The notes: generated by a model from the sequence alone, not told the origin. 64,000 bases of DNA from Glycomyces tritici (GCF_030403505.1 NZ_JAUEMJ010000009.1:1-64000), one strand, 5' to 3'; shown: positions 1-9,148, counted from the stretch's first letter. Numbers and translations are program-made.

Positions 1-23
1 CTAGGCCGTGTTTGAGAATTGAG

Positions 24-74
24 GAAGCCTCCGGTTGAATCTGTTGTGCTGCAACAAGATCCGCCGGAGGCTTC
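24..74 (+). promoter_or_regulatory. Stem-loop sequestering the transposase ribosome binding site
   Basis: GAAGCCTCCGG (24-34) and CCGGAGGCTTC (64-74) are perfect 11-bp inverted arms. The right arm contains the CGGAGG ribosome binding site of the transposase, three bases before its TTG start. A small inner hairpin (TGTTG 42-46 with CAACA 52-56) fills the loop. Transcripts reading in from outside would fold this stem and hide the start site, a strategy known for other IS elements. The function is inference; the pairing is seen directly. Confidence 0.6.
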
Positions 75-76
75 AA

Positions 77-958
77 TTGTCGAGCGTAACAGCACGCAGG
101 GACCTGACCAATAACCAGTGGGAACGGCTTCGACGCTGGCTACCCGAACCCTCCAGGCTCGGCCGACCGATCGCCCGCAGCCGCCGAACCCTGGTCAACG
201 GGATCGCCTGGCGGGTTCGGACCGGCTCGCCCTGGCGGGACCTCCCGGCCCAATACGGGCCCTGGGCCACGGTGTACTGGCTGTTCTGCGCCTGGCAGCG
301 CTCCGGCACCTGGCTGCTGATCTGGCGAGCGCTCCAAGCCCTCGCCCGCGACCAGCGGCACCTGACCTGGGAGGTCGGCATCGACTCGACCACTGCCAGG
401 GCCCACCTCGCCGCCGCCGGAGCCCGCCGTCGAACCCTCGCCGGCGAACCAGCCGATCACGCTCTGGGCCGCTCACGCGGCGGCTGGTCGACCAAGCTCC
501 ACCTCGTGGTCGATACCAGCGGACACCCACTCGCCGCGCTCGTAACCGCAGGTCAAGCCAACGACAGCCCGCAGATGATCCCGCTACTGGAGGCCGTCAG
601 CGTCGCCAGGATCGGCGGCGGCCGGGCCCGCCGGCACCCCGACCGGGTCCTGGCCGACCGCGCCTACTCATGCCGGTCCAACCGTGAGTGGCTGCGCCGC
701 AAGCAGATCAAGGCCACCATCCCCGAACCGGCCGACCAGATCGCGAACCGGCAACGGCGCGGGGCCCGAGGCGGCAGGCCACCAGCGTTCGACGCTGACC
801 GGTACAAGGACCGCTCCGGCATCGAGCGCGCCATCGCCCGCCTCAAACAACACCGCGCCGTCGCCACCAGGTACGACAAACTCGCGGTCCGCTACCTGGC
901 CACAGTCCAGATCGCCATCATCATCAACTGGCTCCGCGACTTACCAAACACGGCCTAG
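77..958 (+). CDS. IS5-family transposase (DDE type)
   Basis: This is a DDE transposase of about 293 residues that cuts and rejoins the IS ends. The N-terminal segment DLTNNQWERL...GRPIARSRR and the WRVRTGSPWRDLP block are typical of IS5-family DUF4096/DDE_Tnp_1 enzymes. A D is seen in EVGIDSTTARAH, a second in VLADRAYS, and a glutamate in RSGIERAIARLK, in the order expected for DDE. TTG at 77 is chosen because CGGAGG (65-70) lies six bases before it; an upstream TTG at 35 stays open. The gene has no stop of its own: the final TAG belongs to the CTAG at the target junction. A hairpin at 24-74 overlaps its ribosome binding site. Confidence 0.9.
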   Translation: MSSVTARRDLTNNQWERLRRWLPEPSRLGRPIARSRRTLVNGIAWRVRTGSPWRDLPAQYGPWATVYWLFCAWQRSGTWLLIWRALQALARDQRHLTWEVGIDSTTARAHLAAAGARRRTLAGEPADHALGRSRGGWSTKLHLVVDTSGHPLAALVTAGQANDSPQMIPLLEAVSVARIGGGRARRHPDRVLADRAYSCRSNREWLRRKQIKATIPEPADQIANRQRRGARGGRPPAFDADRYKDRSGIERAIARLKQHRAVATRYDKLAVRYLATVQIAIIINWLRDLPNTA

Positions 959-1683
959 TCCAGGAAGCCCAGGACGTGCGCCAGGCCGCGCTCGCCCAGG
1001 CGGACCTCGCCGGGGAGGATGTACGCGCGCAGGCCGGTGGCCGCCGCGCCGCCGTCCTTGGCCGGGTTGTCGCCCACCATGAGCGTGCGGCGGGGGTCGA
1101 CGCCGAGCTGCTCGCACGCGGCGCGGAACAGCACGGGGTCGGGCTTCTCGGTGCCGTACTGGTAGGAGATGACGCGCACGTCGATGAGGTCGACCAGGCC
1201 GAAGTGCTCCATGTGCACGCCCACGTCCCAGGGGAAGTCCGAGACGATGCCGGTCTTGATCCCGCGGCGGCGCAGCTCCCGCAGCAGCGGCTCGGTGTCC
1301 GGGTAGGGCACCCACGCGTCCGGGGCGGCGATCGCGGCGTACGCCTCGGCTTCGACGCCCTGGAGGAAGTCGACGTGCTCGAACCAGCCCAGGAGGGCCG
1401 TGCGGTGCTGCTCGGCGGACTCGTCGCGGCCGATCTGCAGGGCGGCGACCTCGGGGATCCGGTAGGCCTCGCCGAGCTGCGCGACGGTCTTCTCGAGCAG
1501 GTCGGCGTCGAGCAGGCGGCCCGTGGCGGCGGCGACCCGGCGCAGCCAGGTGCCCGCGTCGATGAGCTTGAAGATGGTGTTGCTGAAGTCGAACAGGACC
1601 GCCTCGATCGGCGGCACGGGCTCGGACTGCTCGGCCTCGGTCGGCCGGTAGGCGACGGCTGAGTCGAAGAGGCTGTAGATCAC
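955..1683 (-). CDS. HAD-superfamily hydrolase
   Basis: A 242-residue haloacid-dehalogenase-fold phosphatase-like protein. Motif I is LFDFSNT (nucleophile D32), motif II the S of GIVSDFPWD, motif III the K of GTEKPDP, motif IV GDNPAKDG. The second aspartate of the usual DxD is a serine, as in an actinobacterial HAD branch with DFSGT or DFSNT; the substrate is unknown. GTG at 1683 is preferred because GGAAGG lies six bases upstream; an ATG at 1764 is possible. The stop codon TAG overlaps the CTAG at the IS junction, so the insertion left the coding sequence complete. Confidence 0.82.
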   Translation of the reverse strand: MIYSLFDSAVAYRPTEAEQSEPVPPIEAVLFDFSNTIFKLIDAGTWLRRVAAATGRLLDADLLEKTVAQLGEAYRIPEVAALQIGRDESAEQHRTALLGWFEHVDFLQGVEAEAYAAIAAPDAWVPYPDTEPLLRELRRRGIKTGIVSDFPWDVGVHMEHFGLVDLIDVRVISYQYGTEKPDPVLFRAACEQLGVDPRRTLMVGDNPAKDGGAAATGLRAYILPGEVRLGERGLAHVLGFLD

Positions 1684-1804
1684 GGCGGGCCTTCCGTCCT
1701 GGACTGCGGCGGTCGCCGCAACCGTAACCGAGCGCGGGCGGCCGGACCACGGTTCCGGCCGCACTTCACACCCGGAACCGCCGTGTTCGGCGGCCGTTTA
1801 ACCG

Positions 1805-1834
1805 TTGGCCACCGCGGTGCCGGTCCCGCATACT
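1805..1834 (+). promoter_or_regulatory. Putative promoter of the APH-type kinase, leaderless
   Basis: TTGGCC (1805-1810) and CATACT (1829-1834) are separated by 18 bp and resemble -35 and -10 boxes. The ATG at 1841 starts six bases after the -10, which fits a leaderless transcript; no Shine-Dalgarno sequence precedes it. Confidence 0.35.
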
Positions 1835-1840
1835 CTGCGG

Positions 1841-2485
1841 ATGCGTCGACTTCCGCACGGCTACACGAACCGCACCACGGGCGACCGGGCGACGGTGGTG
1901 AAGCACTACCAGGGCCCCGACGCGGAGCTGCGGCTCGAACGCGAACGGGTCCTGCTCGCCGCCCTCGACGGCACGATCCCCGTGCCCCCGCTGCTGGGCG
2001 CGGGCGAGGGCGCGCTGACGCTGGGCTTCGTGGAGGGCACGCCCGGGCAGGAACTCCTCGACGCCGCTAATCCCGCCGAGGTGCTGCGGTCCTGCGGGAA
2101 GGTCCTGCGCCGCATCCATACCGCGCACGGCGTCCTCGGCGACGGCATCCTGGTCCACGGCGACTTCGGGCCGAACAACCTCCTGCTCGACCCCGTCTCC
2201 TTCGCGGTGACGGCGGTGGTCGACTGGGAGTTCGCGCACCTGGGCGACCCGATCGAGGACCTCGCGTGGTGCGAGTGGATCGTGCGGATGCACCACCCCG
2301 ACCGGGTCGGGGCGCTGGACGCGTTCTTCGAGGGCTACGGCGCGCCCGTCCCGGACTGGCCGCTGCGCCGGGCCGCCATGGTCGACCGGTGCCTGGAGCT
2401 GCGCGAGTTCTGCCGCCGCTGGGACCCGGACGGGCCCGCCGTCGCCGAATGGGAGCGGCGGGCCGAGGTCACCGCGGGGTGGTGA
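1841..2485 (+). CDS. APH-family phosphotransferase (aminoglycoside/choline kinase-like)
   Basis: A 214-residue protein kinase-like-fold enzyme. The catalytic loop ILVHGDFGPNNLLLD and the metal-binding DWEFAHLGDP are clear APH signatures; an N-lobe segment ATVVKHY carries the ATP-binding lysine. The family phosphorylates small hydroxylated molecules such as aminoglycosides, choline or sugars; nothing here identifies the substrate, so a resistance role should not be assumed. ATG 1841 is preferred over an in-frame TTG at 1805, which lies in a likely -35 box. It converges on the next gene with a 17-bp overlap of the 3' ends. Confidence 0.8.
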   Translation: MRRLPHGYTNRTTGDRATVVKHYQGPDAELRLERERVLLAALDGTIPVPPLLGAGEGALTLGFVEGTPGQELLDAANPAEVLRSCGKVLRRIHTAHGVLGDGILVHGDFGPNNLLLDPVSFAVTAVVDWEFAHLGDPIEDLAWCEWIVRMHHPDRVGALDAFFEGYGAPVPDWPLRRAAMVDRCLELREFCRRWDPDGPAVAEWERRAEVTAGW

Positions 2486-3617
2486 CCGAGTCGTAGAGCG
2501 GGTTCGCGCCCGGCGGGCGCTCCTCCTCGGCGACCGGCCCGGGAGCGGTGCCGTCCCCGAAGGGGCTGCCGCCCAAGGACTCCCGGCCGTGCTCGGTGAG
2601 CCAGTTCGCGAGGTCCGGCCCCGCCGGGACCACCTGGGTCGGGTTGATGTCCTCGTGCACCACGTAGTAGTGACGCTTGATCTGGTCGAAGTCCACAGTG
2701 TCCCCGAAGCCGGGGGTCTGGAAGAGGTCGCGCGCGTACGCCCACAGGACCGGCATCTCGGTGAGCTTATTCCGGTTGCACTTGAAGTGGCCGTGGTAGA
2801 CCGCGTCGAAGCGCACGAGGGTCGTGAAGAGCCGCACGTCGGCCTCGGTGATCGATGCCCCCATGAGGTACCGGCGGTCGGCCAGGCGCTCCTCGAGCCG
2901 GTCGAGGGCCTTGAACAGGCGCTTGTACGCCAGCTCGTAGGCGCGCTGCGACCCGGCGAAGCCCGCCCGGTACACGCCGTTGTTGACCTCGGTGAAGACC
3001 TGTTCGATCACCGGGAGCATGTCGTCGACGAGCCCTTGCGGCAGCAGGTCCGGGGCGCCGTCGCGGTGGTGCTCGGCCCACTGGGTGGAGAGGTCGAAGG
3101 TCAGCTGCGGGTAGTTGTTCGTGACGAGCTGGCCGGTGGGCACGTCCACGAGCGCGGGCACGGTGATGCCGCGCGGGTACTCGGGGAAGCGCTTGAAGTA
3201 GTGCTCCTGCAGCCGCTCGGTGCCGAGCACGGGGTCGCGGCCGTCCGGGTTCAGGTCGAACGTCCACGAGCGCGCGTCGTGCACCGGCCCCGGCGTCGCC
3301 AGCGAGATGGCGGACTCGAGGCCGAGCAGGCGGCGGACGATGATCGACCGGTGCGCCCACGGGCAGGCCCGGGCGGCCACGAGCCGGTAGCGGCCCGGCT
3401 CGACCGGCCAGGCCAGCGCGCCCTCGGTGAGCCCGGCCATGCGCGGGTCGCCGATCTTGGAGTGCGCCTCCACGGGCGCGGCCCGCACGGCCGCCGCGTC
3501 GGCCACGACGCGGTCCTCGATATAGTTGGTGTCCCTGGTGAACTCGCCGCCGGTCACGTACGCGCCCTTGGTGGAGTGCGCGGTGCCGTCGGTCCGATTG
3601 GGTTCGCTCTGTGCCAC
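2469..3617 (-). CDS. Glutathionyl-hydroquinone reductase-like (Xi-class GST)
   Basis: A 382-residue protein with an N-terminal thioredoxin-like GST domain and a C-terminal alpha-helical domain. The motif ACPWAHR, with the catalytic cysteine, and the TNNYPQLTFDLS and EVNNGVYRAGFA blocks are typical of the YqjG/ECM4 family, which reductively removes glutathione from hydroquinones. Actinobacteria of this type normally make mycothiol rather than glutathione, so the natural substrate may be a mycothiol or other thiol conjugate; that is inference. It is a single gene, convergent with the APH gene and divergent from the MFS gene. Confidence 0.85.
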   Translation of the reverse strand: MAQSEPNRTDGTAHSTKGAYVTGGEFTRDTNYIEDRVVADAAAVRAAPVEAHSKIGDPRMAGLTEGALAWPVEPGRYRLVAARACPWAHRSIIVRRLLGLESAISLATPGPVHDARSWTFDLNPDGRDPVLGTERLQEHYFKRFPEYPRGITVPALVDVPTGQLVTNNYPQLTFDLSTQWAEHHRDGAPDLLPQGLVDDMLPVIEQVFTEVNNGVYRAGFAGSQRAYELAYKRLFKALDRLEERLADRRYLMGASITEADVRLFTTLVRFDAVYHGHFKCNRNKLTEMPVLWAYARDLFQTPGFGDTVDFDQIKRHYYVVHEDINPTQVVPAGPDLANWLTEHGRESLGGSPFGDGTAPGPVAEEERPPGANPLYDSVTTPR

Positions 3618-3688
3618 GGGCCCAGCCTACGCACCGGCGCGCCGCGCGGGCGCCGCCCCGGCGAACGCGCAGGAACCGGTCCCATGAA

Positions 3689-3743
3689 TTTTTCCAATGG
3701 ATTGAAAAAGTACTGGACATTCCCGGGCGCATCGGCGAATACT
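3689..3743 (+). promoter_or_regulatory. Putative promoter and operator of the MFS pump
   Basis: TGGACA (3714-3719) and AATACT (3738-3743) are spaced 18 bp, and the ATG follows eight bases later, suggesting a leaderless message. Just upstream lies an AT-rich inverted repeat (TTTTTC at 3689-3694, GAAAAA at 3704-3709), strongly different in base composition from its surroundings. It is a plausible operator for an unlinked regulator. Confidence 0.4.
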
Positions 3744-3751
3744 TGACCGCC

Positions 3752-4978
3752 ATGTCCACCTCCAAACGCCGCCGCATGCTCGCCCTCGGTGCACTCGCGT
3801 TGGGCGCGTTCGGGATCGGTCTCACCGAATTCGTCGTGGTCGGCCTCCTCGGGCCGCTCGGCGACGACCTCGACGTCTCGATCTCCACGGCCGGACTCCT
3901 CGTCACCGGCTACGCGGCCTCGGTCGCCGTCGGCGCGCCGATCATGACCGCCGCCGGCACCCGCCTGCCGCGCAAGACGATGCTCATCATCCTCATGGCC
4001 CTCTTCATCGCCGGGAACGTGCTCGCGGCGCGGGCCCCCGACTACGGCGTCCTCATGACCGGCCGCGTCGTCTCGGCCCTGTGCCACGGCGCGTTCATGG
4101 GCATCGGCCCCGTCATGGCCGCGAGCCTCGTCGCCCCCGAGCGCCGCTCGCGCGCCATCGCGCTCATGATGACCGGCCTGACCCTCTCGAACGTGGTGGG
4201 CGTGCCCTTCGGCACCGCCCTGGGCCAGCAGCTCGGCTGGCGCGCGGCGTTCTGGGGCATCGCGATCATCGGCGCGGTCTCGCTGGCCGCCATCATCGCG
4301 TTCGTGCCCTCGCGGGCCAACGACACCGGCGGGTCGCTCCGCACCGAGCTCGCGGTGTTCCGCCGACCGCAGGTGTGGCAGGTCCTCACGATCACGATGC
4401 TCGGCTGGGGCGCGGCCTACGCCGCCATCACCTTCATGGAGCCGATCCTCACCCGCGTCTCCGGGTTCGACACCGGGGCCGTGCCCTGGCTGCTCATCCT
4501 CTTCGGCATCGGCCTGACCGGCGGCAACCTCCTCGGCGGCCGCCTCGCCGACCGCGCGCTCATGCCGACCCTGTACGGCACCATCGCCGCGGCCACCGCC
4601 GCCCTGGTCGTGTTCGCCTTCGCGGCCCCGTACGCGGTCCCGGCCGCGATCATGGTCTTCGTGCTCGGCGCGGCGGGCTTCGCGATGGTCCCGGTCTTCC
4701 AGACCCGCGTCATGGAGGTGGCGAAGGAGGCGCCCTCGCTGGCCTCCTCGGTGAACGCCGCGGCGTTCAACGTCGGCATCGCCCTCTCCGCCTGGTTCGG
4801 CGGCCTCGCCATCGACGGCGGCCTCGGACTCATCGCTCCAGTGTGGATCGGTGTGGCCCTGGGCCTGGCCGCCCTCGCCGTCGCCGCGGCCTCCGGATCG
4901 GCCGAGCGCCGCCGCGAGACCGGACCGCCCGCGGGCCTAGCGGCGGCACCGGACACCCGGGCGCGTAGTCTGCGGTGA
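3752..4978 (+). CDS. MFS transporter, DHA1 family efflux pump
   Basis: A 408-residue, 12-helix major facilitator. It has the features of the AraJ/YdhP/CmlA-like DHA1 branch: helix 1 FGIGLTEFVVVGLLGPL, the helix 2-3 loop TRLPRKTM, and GLTLSNVVGVPFGTALGQ in helix 5. The family exports sugars, arabinose-like compounds or hydrophobic drugs; the substrate is not visible. ATG 3752 is chosen because the upstream reading frame (from 3611) contains the promoter-like sequences and lacks membrane-protein character. Confidence 0.85.
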   Translation: MSTSKRRRMLALGALALGAFGIGLTEFVVVGLLGPLGDDLDVSISTAGLLVTGYAASVAVGAPIMTAAGTRLPRKTMLIILMALFIAGNVLAARAPDYGVLMTGRVVSALCHGAFMGIGPVMAASLVAPERRSRAIALMMTGLTLSNVVGVPFGTALGQQLGWRAAFWGIAIIGAVSLAAIIAFVPSRANDTGGSLRTELAVFRRPQVWQVLTITMLGWGAAYAAITFMEPILTRVSGFDTGAVPWLLILFGIGLTGGNLLGGRLADRALMPTLYGTIAAATAALVVFAFAAPYAVPAAIMVFVLGAAGFAMVPVFQTRVMEVAKEAPSLASSVNAAAFNVGIALSAWFGGLAIDGGLGLIAPVWIGVALGLAALAVAAASGSAERRRETGPPAGLAAAPDTRARSLR

Positions 4979-5020
4979 AAGGCCGGAGACCGTTCTCCGT
5001 TCGGTGAGGATTTCGCTCGG

Positions 5021-5452
5021 ATGCTGTTCACCAACACGATCACGATCGCCCGCCCTCCCGCAGAGGTCTTCGCCTACCTGGCCGAGCTCGAGAACATCCC
5101 GCAATGGAACCACGCGATCGGCGAGACCCGCCGCACCTCGGACCTCCCGGTCGGCGTCGGCTCGCAGTACACGCAGGTCCGCACCATCCCGGCGCACGCC
5201 GAGGAGTCCCTGGAGATCACCGGGTTCGAGCCCGACTCCAGGCTCGCGATCCGGGGCGACCTCGGGTCCTTCCACGGCGAGATCACGTACCTCCTGGCCC
5301 CGGCCGTCGACGGCGCCACCGCCCTCACTAACACCATGGACCTCCAAGCCTCCGGCCCGACGCGCCTCATCGCCCCGCTCGCGGCGACCCGCGTCAAGAA
5401 CGCGGTCGCCGCCAACCTCGATGCCCTCAAGCGGCACCTCGAAAAGGACTAG
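5021..5452 (+). CDS. SRPBCC-family protein (START-like)
   Basis: A 143-residue helix-grip protein. TNTITIARPPAEVFAYLAELENIPQWN is the usual opening of the polyketide_cyc2/SRPBCC fold, and the C-terminal helix ANLDALKRHLE closes the ligand cavity. Members bind hydrophobic ligands or act as cyclases and dehydrases; the function cannot be told. It follows the MFS gene by 42 bp and may be co-transcribed. Confidence 0.8.
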   Translation: MLFTNTITIARPPAEVFAYLAELENIPQWNHAIGETRRTSDLPVGVGSQYTQVRTIPAHAEESLEITGFEPDSRLAIRGDLGSFHGEITYLLAPAVDGATALTNTMDLQASGPTRLIAPLAATRVKNAVAANLDALKRHLEKD

Positions 5453-5462
5453 GGCGCGCCGG

Positions 5463-5990
5463 TCACGCCGCCCTGCGGTTCCAAGGGAGCAGCGCGAGCG
5501 CGCGGGCCATCGCGCAGGTGTTCGTCAGCGCCGCGACGACCAGTCCGGCGCCGATGGCGGCGGCGAGCCACTTCAGCGGATCCCAGGCGAGACTCGCGGC
5601 CACGAACGCGATCACGAGACCCCCTGCGGCGAAACGAACCTGGCGCTCCATGCCCCAGACCCTGCGGCCGCTCGACTCGACCGCGCCGCCCTCCCGGCGC
5701 CACGCGGTCAGGCCGCCATCGAGGATGTGGACCGGCACCCCGGCGCCCTCTCCCAGGAGGTTCTTGGCCTGGCCCGCGCGCGTTCCCGAGGCGCACACCA
5801 GGATCACCGGCGCGCCGCCCGCGGCGAGGTCGGCGGTCGCGAGGGTCGCGAGCGGCACGTTGCGCGAGCCGGGCAGCCGCTCGGACGCGAACTCGCCGGG
5901 CGTGCGCACGTCGACGAGGACCGCGCCGTGCGCGTCCACCAGCTGCCGTGCGGCCTCCGGGCCGACGAAGGACTTCGATGCGACGGACAT
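5463..5990 (-). CDS. Rhodanese-like protein with C-terminal membrane anchor
   Basis: A 175-residue protein. Residues 8-105 form one rhodanese domain with the active loop CASGTRAG (C66), a potential persulfide carrier; residues about 120-165 contain two hydrophobic segments of the DUF2892 type, so the domain should sit on the membrane as in YgaP. ATG 5990 is preceded by AGAGGAG. It lies beside a sulfonate-uptake operon, which suggests a role in sulfane-sulfur handling; that part is inference. Confidence 0.85.
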   Translation of the reverse strand: MSVASKSFVGPEAARQLVDAHGAVLVDVRTPGEFASERLPGSRNVPLATLATADLAAGGAPVILVCASGTRAGQAKNLLGEGAGVPVHILDGGLTAWRREGGAVESSGRRVWGMERQVRFAAGGLVIAFVAASLAWDPLKWLAAAIGAGLVVAALTNTCAMARALALLPWNRRAA

Positions 5991-6131
5991 ATGGGCTCCT
6001 CTGTGGTCGTGGCGGTGCCGGCGCCCGGGTCCCCGCGAGCTGATCGGGGACCCGGCCGCCGGCGGTCTGCGGGGACGGGGCGCGTGCTCGGACGTGATGC
6101 GGCTCCAGCTCAAAGCCGCTCCCGGAGGTCC

Positions 6132-6168
6132 CCCCCGCGGGACGAAGGTGCGGAACGTCCCGCGGGGG
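6132..6168 (-). terminator. Intrinsic terminator-like hairpin after the first sulfonate operon
   Basis: Perfect 13-bp inverted arms (6132-6144 and 6156-6168) with an 11-nt loop lie 12 bp past the permease stop. There is no strong T-tract, as is common in actinobacteria. Confidence 0.65.
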
Positions 6169-6179
6169 AGCCTGCGGTG

Positions 6180-7059
6180 CTATCGGTCCTGGTTCAGCCC
6201 CCAGGAACTGCGGATGCGGTTGTCGGCGGCGCGGAACGCGGCGTCGACCAGGATGCCGATGACGAGCACGGTGACGATCCAGCCGATGACCCGCGACGCG
6301 TCGTTGAACTCCCGCGCGCCCTGCATCAAAGCGCCGATGGACCCCTGCCCGGCGATGATCACCAAGAGCTCGCCCGCCATCAGCGAGCGCCACGCGAACG
6401 CCCAGCCCTGCTTCAGCCCCGACACGAACGACGGCAGCGTCGCCGGGAGGACCACGTGCCGGTACAGGGTCAGGCCTTTCATCCCCAGCACGGCCCCGAC
6501 GCGCTTGTACGCCGGTGGCACGTAGTCGATGCCGGAGATGATCCCGTTGGCGATCGCGGGCACCGCCCCGAGCACCACCACGAACATGATGGCCGACTCC
6601 GAGATCTTGAACAGCAGGATTGCCAAGGGGAACCAGATGATCGACGGCATCGTCTGCAGCCCGGTGATGGCCGAGCCGATCGCCGCTCGCAGCGGCCTGA
6701 ACCGCGCCACCGCGATGCCCAGCACCGAACCGACCAGCACCGACAGCGCGAACCCGGCAAGCGCGCGCTGCATCGTGATCAGGATCGCCTGCCAGTAGTC
6801 CGGAGTGGACGCGTACGCCGACAGGTCCTCCCACACCGTCAGCGGCGCGGGCAGCACCCACACGGGCTTCCACTCGATCAGCACCAGGAACTGCCACACG
6901 CCGATCACCAGGACCAGCGCCAGCACCTTCGGCCAGGAGTTCGCCCACAGCCGGGAACCGAAACGGCCCCAGCGGGTCTCGGCCACCGCAGTGCGCTCCA
7001 GCTCGTCCAGCCCCGACAACTGCTTGCGCGAGGCGTCCTTCTCCTTCGAGGAGACGGTC

Positions 7060-7070
<11 letters not shown>
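6180..7070 (-). CDS. ABC transporter permease, sulfonate/taurine/nitrate type
   Basis: A 296-residue inner-membrane permease with about six helices after a 45-residue cytoplasmic N-terminus. The EAA-like loop AYKRVGAVLGMKGLTLYRHVVLPATLPSFVSGL, present here in near-consensus form, contacts the ATPase. It belongs to the SsuC/TauC family. It overlaps the ATPase gene by 11 bp and is third in a three-gene operon (binding protein, ATPase, permease). Confidence 0.88.
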
Positions 7071-7847
<777 letters not shown>

Positions 7848-7851
<4 letters not shown>

Positions 7852-8930
7852 CCCAGGTCACCCGCCGAGACCTCGGCCTCGCCGCGGTCGGCCAGCACCT
7901 GGTTGAGCGCCTCGAGCGCGTAGATGCCCTTGAGGTCGACCTCTTCGAGCAGTCCGACCTCGACCGCGTGCTCCTTGCTGCCCTGGAGCGAGGCGGCGAT
8001 CGGATCGGCGGTGAAGGTGAGGTTCTCCCAGGCGGCGGCGATCACGGCGTCGTCCAGGCGCTTGTCGGTGAGCGCCTCGATGCGGTCGTTCGAGGCGGTC
8101 TGGGCCTCCTCGGGCTTCTCGGCGATGAAGTCGAGCGCGGCCAGGTGGGCTTCCAGGAACGCCTTGACCAGGGCCGGCTGCTCGTCGAGGAAGGTCTTGG
8201 AGACGATGATGTGGGTGGTGACGAACTCGCCGCCCTCCCACAGCTCGCGCTCGTTGACGAACTCGAGCGCGCCGTGCTTGATGATCAGGTCCGAGTAGCG
8301 CGGCTCGACGGCCCACGCCGCCTGCACCGTGTCGTCGTCGAAGGCCGCGGCGACCTCGGAGTTGTCGATGGGAGTGACGGCGACGTCGCCGCCGCCGTTC
8401 TCGTCGGTCGCGAAGCCCTGCTCCTTGAGCCAGTAGCGGGCCGCCACGTCCTGGGTGTTGCCCAGCTGCGGGGTCGCGAGGGCCTTGCCGCGCAGGTCTT
8501 CCACGGTGGCGATGGACTCGTTCACGACCAGTCCGGCGCCGCCGGAGGTCGAGCCGCCGATGATGTGCAGGGCCTGGCCGCCGGACTGGGCCCAGCCGTT
8601 GATGGCGGGGTTCGGGCCGATGTAGGAGATGTCGATGGCGTCCGCGAAGAGCGCCTCGATCGCCGAGGGCCCGGCGTTGAAGACGGTCTCCTCGATCGTG
8701 ACGGCCTCGGGCAGGGCCTCCTTGAAGACGCCGGCCTGGAGGCCGACGAGGGCGGGGGCGTGGGTGACGTTTCCGAAGTAGCCCAAGCGGATCGTGCCGC
8801 TGGCGCTCGCGCCGTCGGCTTCGGCGGCGGCGGTCGCGCCCTCGCCGTCGTTGCCGCAGGCGGCCAGCACCGGGGCGGCGGTGAGGGCCGCGCCTGCGGC
8901 TGCGATGACGCTTCGTCGTCTGATGCTCAT
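7848..8930 (-). CDS. ABC transporter substrate-binding lipoprotein, sulfonate type
   Basis: A 360-residue SsuA/NMT1-like periplasmic-type binding protein. It starts MSIRRR, has a hydrophobic stretch and the lipobox PVLAAC at about residues 20-25, so it is exported and lipid-anchored. The mature part opens GTIRLGYFGNVTHAPALVGL, typical of aliphatic-sulfonate and nitrate/taurine binding proteins. It is the first gene of the operon; an AT-rich inverted repeat at 8961-8999 precedes it. Confidence 0.88.
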
Positions 8931-8960
8931 GGGGATGCTTTCTGATCGAGCGGGCAGGGA

Positions 8961-8999
8961 ATCCTAGTAGTTCGATTAACCAGATCAAACTAGTAGGAA
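8961..8999 (-). promoter_or_regulatory. Inverted repeat upstream of the first sulfonate operon
   Basis: Imperfect 14-bp arms (8963-8976 and 8984-8997, 12 of 14 pairing) are centred 49 bp upstream of the binding-protein start in an AT-rich patch. The outer hexamers, ATCCTA (8961-8966) and TAGGAA (8994-8999), are the same half-sites as the 21-bp boxes at 14544, 15362 and 15927, but separated by 27 bp rather than 9. It may be a variant target of the same Rrf2 regulator or a site for a different one. Confidence 0.45.
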
Positions 9000-9118
9000 T
9001 TCTAGGATCGGGGATCTCATGTGGGCAACCCCCGTCCCAGTAAATGGGCTTGAATTCGGTGCGCGAGCTCGGAGAACGCTCGCCGTTCGCGTCGCGTTCC
9101 GAACATTGGGAGGCGAAA

Positions 9119-9144
9119 GGGGCGCATCGGACGCGATGCGCCCC
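9119..9144 (-). terminator. Rho-independent terminator after the monooxygenase operon
   Basis: Perfect 10-bp arms GGGGCGCATC (9119-9128) and GATGCGCCCC (9135-9144), with a 6-nt loop, lie just past the monooxygenase stop. On the minus strand the stem is followed by CTTTCG. Confidence 0.75.
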
Positions 9145-9148
9145 TCGT

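Larger units (their letters stand above)
1..958 (+). mobile_element. IS5-family insertion sequence, IS427/IS870-like, complete
   Basis: The element is bounded by perfect 14-bp inverted ends: CTAGGCCGTGTTTG at 1-14 and its reverse complement at 945-958. The outermost CTAG on each side is best read as the duplicated target, leaving 10-bp terminal inverted repeats, GCCGTGTTTG. One uninterrupted transposase gene fills the inside. CTAG targets are known for the IS427/IS870 group of IS5. The left flank is outside the window, so the duplication on that side rests on the CTAG being the first four bases seen. The element looks intact and recently acquired. Confidence 0.88.

Noticed and set aside
1841..2485. 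Calling the APH-family gene an antibiotic-resistance gene
   Set aside because: Catalytic motifs are shared by many small-molecule kinases, and nothing in sequence or context identifies an aminoglycoside substrate.
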